A stretch of DNA of 16,249 nt from Euryarchaeota archaeon UBA170 (GTDB taxonomy: Archaea; Thermoplasmatota; Poseidoniia; Poseidoniales; Thalassarchaeaceae). Location of the stretch: positions 1 through 16,249 of the forward strand of contig DALF01000055.1 in assembly GCA_002499345.1 (NCBI GenBank), written 5' to 3'. The stretch's first letter is position 1, and each line of letters begins with the position of its first letter. Position numbers and translations under genes: made by a program. The notes under the pieces are model-generated. The model did no database searches and was not told the DNA's origin. It saw only the letters and a list, made by a program, of their open reading frames with translations. This document shows, piece after piece, positions 14,528-16,249 of the stretch.

Positions 14528-15600
14528 ACCGAAACGCGTTTGTGTTTCTTATTTGTATCACGCTAATCCTAACTCCAGGGAGCTCTTTAGCGAATCCAGG
14601 GGGGAACGGCGACGGAGACAGGGACTATTCCTGTGGTGGTTCGTGCCATGGCGACCCCGCTCTAAGTATGCCATCAGAAGCAACTATCGAAATCACTCTT
14701 GGTAATGAGGTATTTTCAGGACAGGCAGTTGCCATTCATGTCACAATCGAAGATATCAGTACTCCTAGCAACATCATTGGAATTTTCATTCTAGGGTCTC
14801 TAAATGGAAACTCAGACACGCCTGAAGATCACGGCTGGCATCTGATTCAGGATCCGAATGGGGGATCATCCAATTATATCGAGACAAAAGCCGCTTCCAG
14901 TGGCTCAGTTACAGTAACATGGGTACTTCTTTCGCCTACAAACTCTGGTAGCCATAGCTTGTATGCAGAGATCCATCATGGCGGTTATCCGGGTGACAAG
15001 GCATACTCCGGAGTTAGTGAAAAATTCGAAGTGATTGTCCAAGACGTTCCGGAGGGACTCCCCGGGTTGGCAAATGACTGGATAGCACCCTCATTCAGGG
15101 TCTCAGGTGATAATAGTCCATTGTCCATTAGCACTAGGAACTCAACTGACATTAGTGTGGAATGGATGCTTGACGGAGAGTGGAACCCCATCTCTGTAGA
15201 GTCGGTCTGTATAGAACTGACAGAAGACTTCTGCAATGATTGGGAAGTCAGCATTCCCGCTACCATGGGAGAGGCTAACATCCTGTATAGGGTAACTACG
15301 TACAACGGGACCTTTGCTATAGAACAGCCTTGGCTAAAGATGGGTACCGCCCCTCCTCCATTCGAGGGAGAGGTGTGGTCAGCCAGAGCACATTCTTTCG
15401 CATTCGCATTATTGATTATCTCATTCTTAGTAACCCTACAAGCTCGTCTCTACCCAACTATTGAGAGAGATAATATGGACCAGACACAAATTGTCGCATC
15501 ATCAGAAATGGTAAGGTCTGAAGAGAATCCTGGTTGGCTTTGGAATCCAGAATCACAAGAATGGATAGAAGATCCTGAGTATAACGGAGGTAATGAATAA
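14524..15600 (+). CDS. Secreted, membrane-anchored protein with CxxxCH motif
   Basis: A 358-aa exported protein. A signal peptide covers residues 1-23 (hydrophobic core, then SSLA). A Gly/Asp-rich spacer leads to SCGGSCHG (Cys37, Cys41, His42), a haem-motif look-alike with three residues between the cysteines. A beta domain of the reeler / choice-of-anchor type covers about 44-165; it is rich in histidine (DHGWH, EIHHGG) and could bind metal. A second beta region follows at about 175-280, with two cysteines (SVCIEL, EDFCND) likely forming a disulfide. A membrane helix at about 288-308 precedes a cytoplasmic tail ending in a tryptophan motif PGWLWNPESQEWIEDPE (336-352). Its ATG overlaps the previous stop (ATGA, 14524-14527) and its TAA shares one base with the next ATG. 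Function unknown; a membrane electron-transfer or metal-handling partner is a plausible inference. Confidence 0.82.
   Translation: MNRNAFVFLICITLILTPGSSLANPGGNGDGDRDYSCGGSCHGDPALSMPSEATIEITLGNEVFSGQAVAIHVTIEDISTPSNIIGIFILGSLNGNSDTPEDHGWHLIQDPNGGSSNYIETKAASSGSVTVTWVLLSPTNSGSHSLYAEIHHGGYPGDKAYSGVSEKFEVIVQDVPEGLPGLANDWIAPSFRVSGDNSPLSISTRNSTDISVEWMLDGEWNPISVESVCIELTEDFCNDWEVSIPATMGEANILYRVTTYNGTFAIEQPWLKMGTAPPPFEGEVWSARAHSFAFALLIISFLVTLQARLYPTIERDNMDQTQIVASSEMVRSEENPGWLWNPESQEWIEDPEYNGGNE
15586..15590 (+). promoter_or_regulatory. Shine-Dalgarno GGAGG for the 196-aa membrane protein
   Basis: GGAGG within the 3' end of the preceding gene, 9 bases before ATG 15600. Confidence 0.6.
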
Positions 15601-16190
15601 TGGTGGGTGCTGCAACATTCCATACTGCAATGGCGGAGATTGTAGTTGGTTCGATGGTACTAGCTACACTGTGCGCCATAGGCTGTTCAATTTCTAGGAT
15701 CGTCCCTACTTCGGAAATCAACAACGAATCGCTAATGGTTACTATGGATAGGGCATCATTGGCTGGCTCCGTATTGGCTCTAATTTTCCTACCAATCGCT
15801 ATTCTGAGTGGCAATATTGCGGCGGACGGTCAAGCAGAAAGTGCGCTTCTGTACAATAAGTTCGTGTACAGTGGGCTAGCTCTAGGCTTCTGGAGCGCTT
15901 TCGTGATAGGAAGGATTAGGATGGGCCCTGGATTATGGGAAGAAAGACCTCTGGCATTTCTACAGTCCGCAACAGCAGGTGTTGCATTCCTAATGACTTC
16001 AATGGCTTCTTCTATTGGAGGAAAATTAGTCAGAGGCGAATCTCTATTCGATGTTCTCCCATTCTGGCTCCCTACTGAAACAGCTTCTATTTTACCTCTA
16101 TGGGCCTCCTTCTCCCTATTGACTCTAGGAATAACATCTTCAGCACTGGTATTCAAATTCACGCTACCGAAGATAGTTAGGATTGAATAG
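15600..16190 (+). CDS. Polytopic membrane protein, third gene of the envelope operon
   Basis: A 196-aa protein with about five membrane helices (near 9-32, 50-72, 86-106, 120-142 and 164-188). It has no signal peptide beyond the first helix. His8 just before helix 1 is the only histidine; two cysteines sit in helix 1 (LCAIGCS). The scheme of a short His-led helix 1, a small-residue helix 2 ending SGNIAA and an Arg-rich loop IGRIRMGPG recalls small DUF2231-like cytochrome b-type proteins. With a single histidine, however, a bis-His haem is not possible within one chain. The start overlaps the previous stop by one base (TAATG), so expression is tightly coupled with the two exported proteins, suggesting a membrane partner. 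Family unknown. Confidence 0.75.
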   Translation: MVGAATFHTAMAEIVVGSMVLATLCAIGCSISRIVPTSEINNESLMVTMDRASLAGSVLALIFLPIAILSGNIAADGQAESALLYNKFVYSGLALGFWSAFVIGRIRMGPGLWEERPLAFLQSATAGVAFLMTSMASSIGGKLVRGESLFDVLPFWLPTETASILPLWASFSLLTLGITSSALVFKFTLPKIVRIE

Positions 16191-16192
16191 GC

Positions 16193-16249
16193 TCATTCCA
16201 AACTTAGAAAAATCTCTTCCAGCCTCTTGGAAAATACCTCTGGGTTCAG
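16193..16249 (-). CDS. Possible C-terminal fragment of a minus-strand gene (cut by window edge)
   Basis: The minus strand is open from the right edge to a TGA at 16193-16195 and reads LNPEVFSKRLEEIFLSLE, a protein-like amphipathic helix. It would converge on the membrane protein gene with a 2-base gap, in keeping with the compact layout elsewhere. Only 18 codons are visible and no family can be assigned; chance is a real alternative. Confidence 0.4.
   Translation of the reverse strand: MNPEVFSKRLEEIFLSLE

Noticed and set aside
15600..16190. Cytochrome b561-type haem protein as partner of the reeler-like domains
   Set aside because: Only one histidine is present in the whole chain, so the two bis-His haem sites of b561 proteins cannot be formed.

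Overview
The window looks like chromosomal DNA of an uncultivated archaeon. The most likely group is Thermoplasmatota of the marine Poseidoniia (Marine Group II/III) type; that placement is from general gene style and was not tested by a search. Archaeal signs are an archaeal-type ribosomal protein S2, a long-type FKBP, a geranylgeranyl reductase-family flavoprotein, a dehydrogenase-hydratase fusion in the archaeal domain order, and TATA-like boxes about 27-34 bp in front of several start codons. No tRNA, rRNA, CRISPR array or insertion sequence was seen.

Layout. The left edge (1-89, minus) carries the first 29 codons of a UbiD-family decarboxylase, divergent from a geranylgeranyl reductase-like gene (184-1413). 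That gene overlaps a full-length CcmF-type cytochrome c haem lyase (1403-3766), followed by a long FKBP prolyl isomerase (3844-4539), a cysteine-rich lipoprotein (4653-5381), ribosomal protein S2 (5419-6072) and a tRNA-dihydrouridine synthase (6123-7127). The synthase runs tail-to-tail into three minus-strand winged-helix regulators (7097-9440): a two-HTH protein, a two-wHTH protein with a possible membrane anchor, and an HxlR-type protein. A 51-codon gene (9568-9723) follows, sharing its stop tetranucleotide with the convergent 3-hydroxyacyl-CoA dehydrogenase/enoyl-CoA hydratase fusion (9720-11780).

The right third is a tight three-gene operon (11876-16190). It encodes an 883-aa secreted, C-terminally anchored protein with a CxCH motif, five tandem Ig-like repeats and a PKD domain; a 358-aa secreted, anchored protein with a CxxxCH motif; and a 196-aa polytopic membrane protein. 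The last 18 codons of a further minus-strand gene may lie at the right edge.

The most interesting reading links the left and right parts. CcmF attaches haem to apocytochromes on the outer face of the membrane. The two exported proteins carry haem-motif look-alikes whose spacing departs from CxxCH in opposite directions (one residue short, one residue long). They and the co-encoded membrane protein may form an undescribed envelope redox or metal-binding complex. This is inference; a non-haem metal or disulfide role is equally open.
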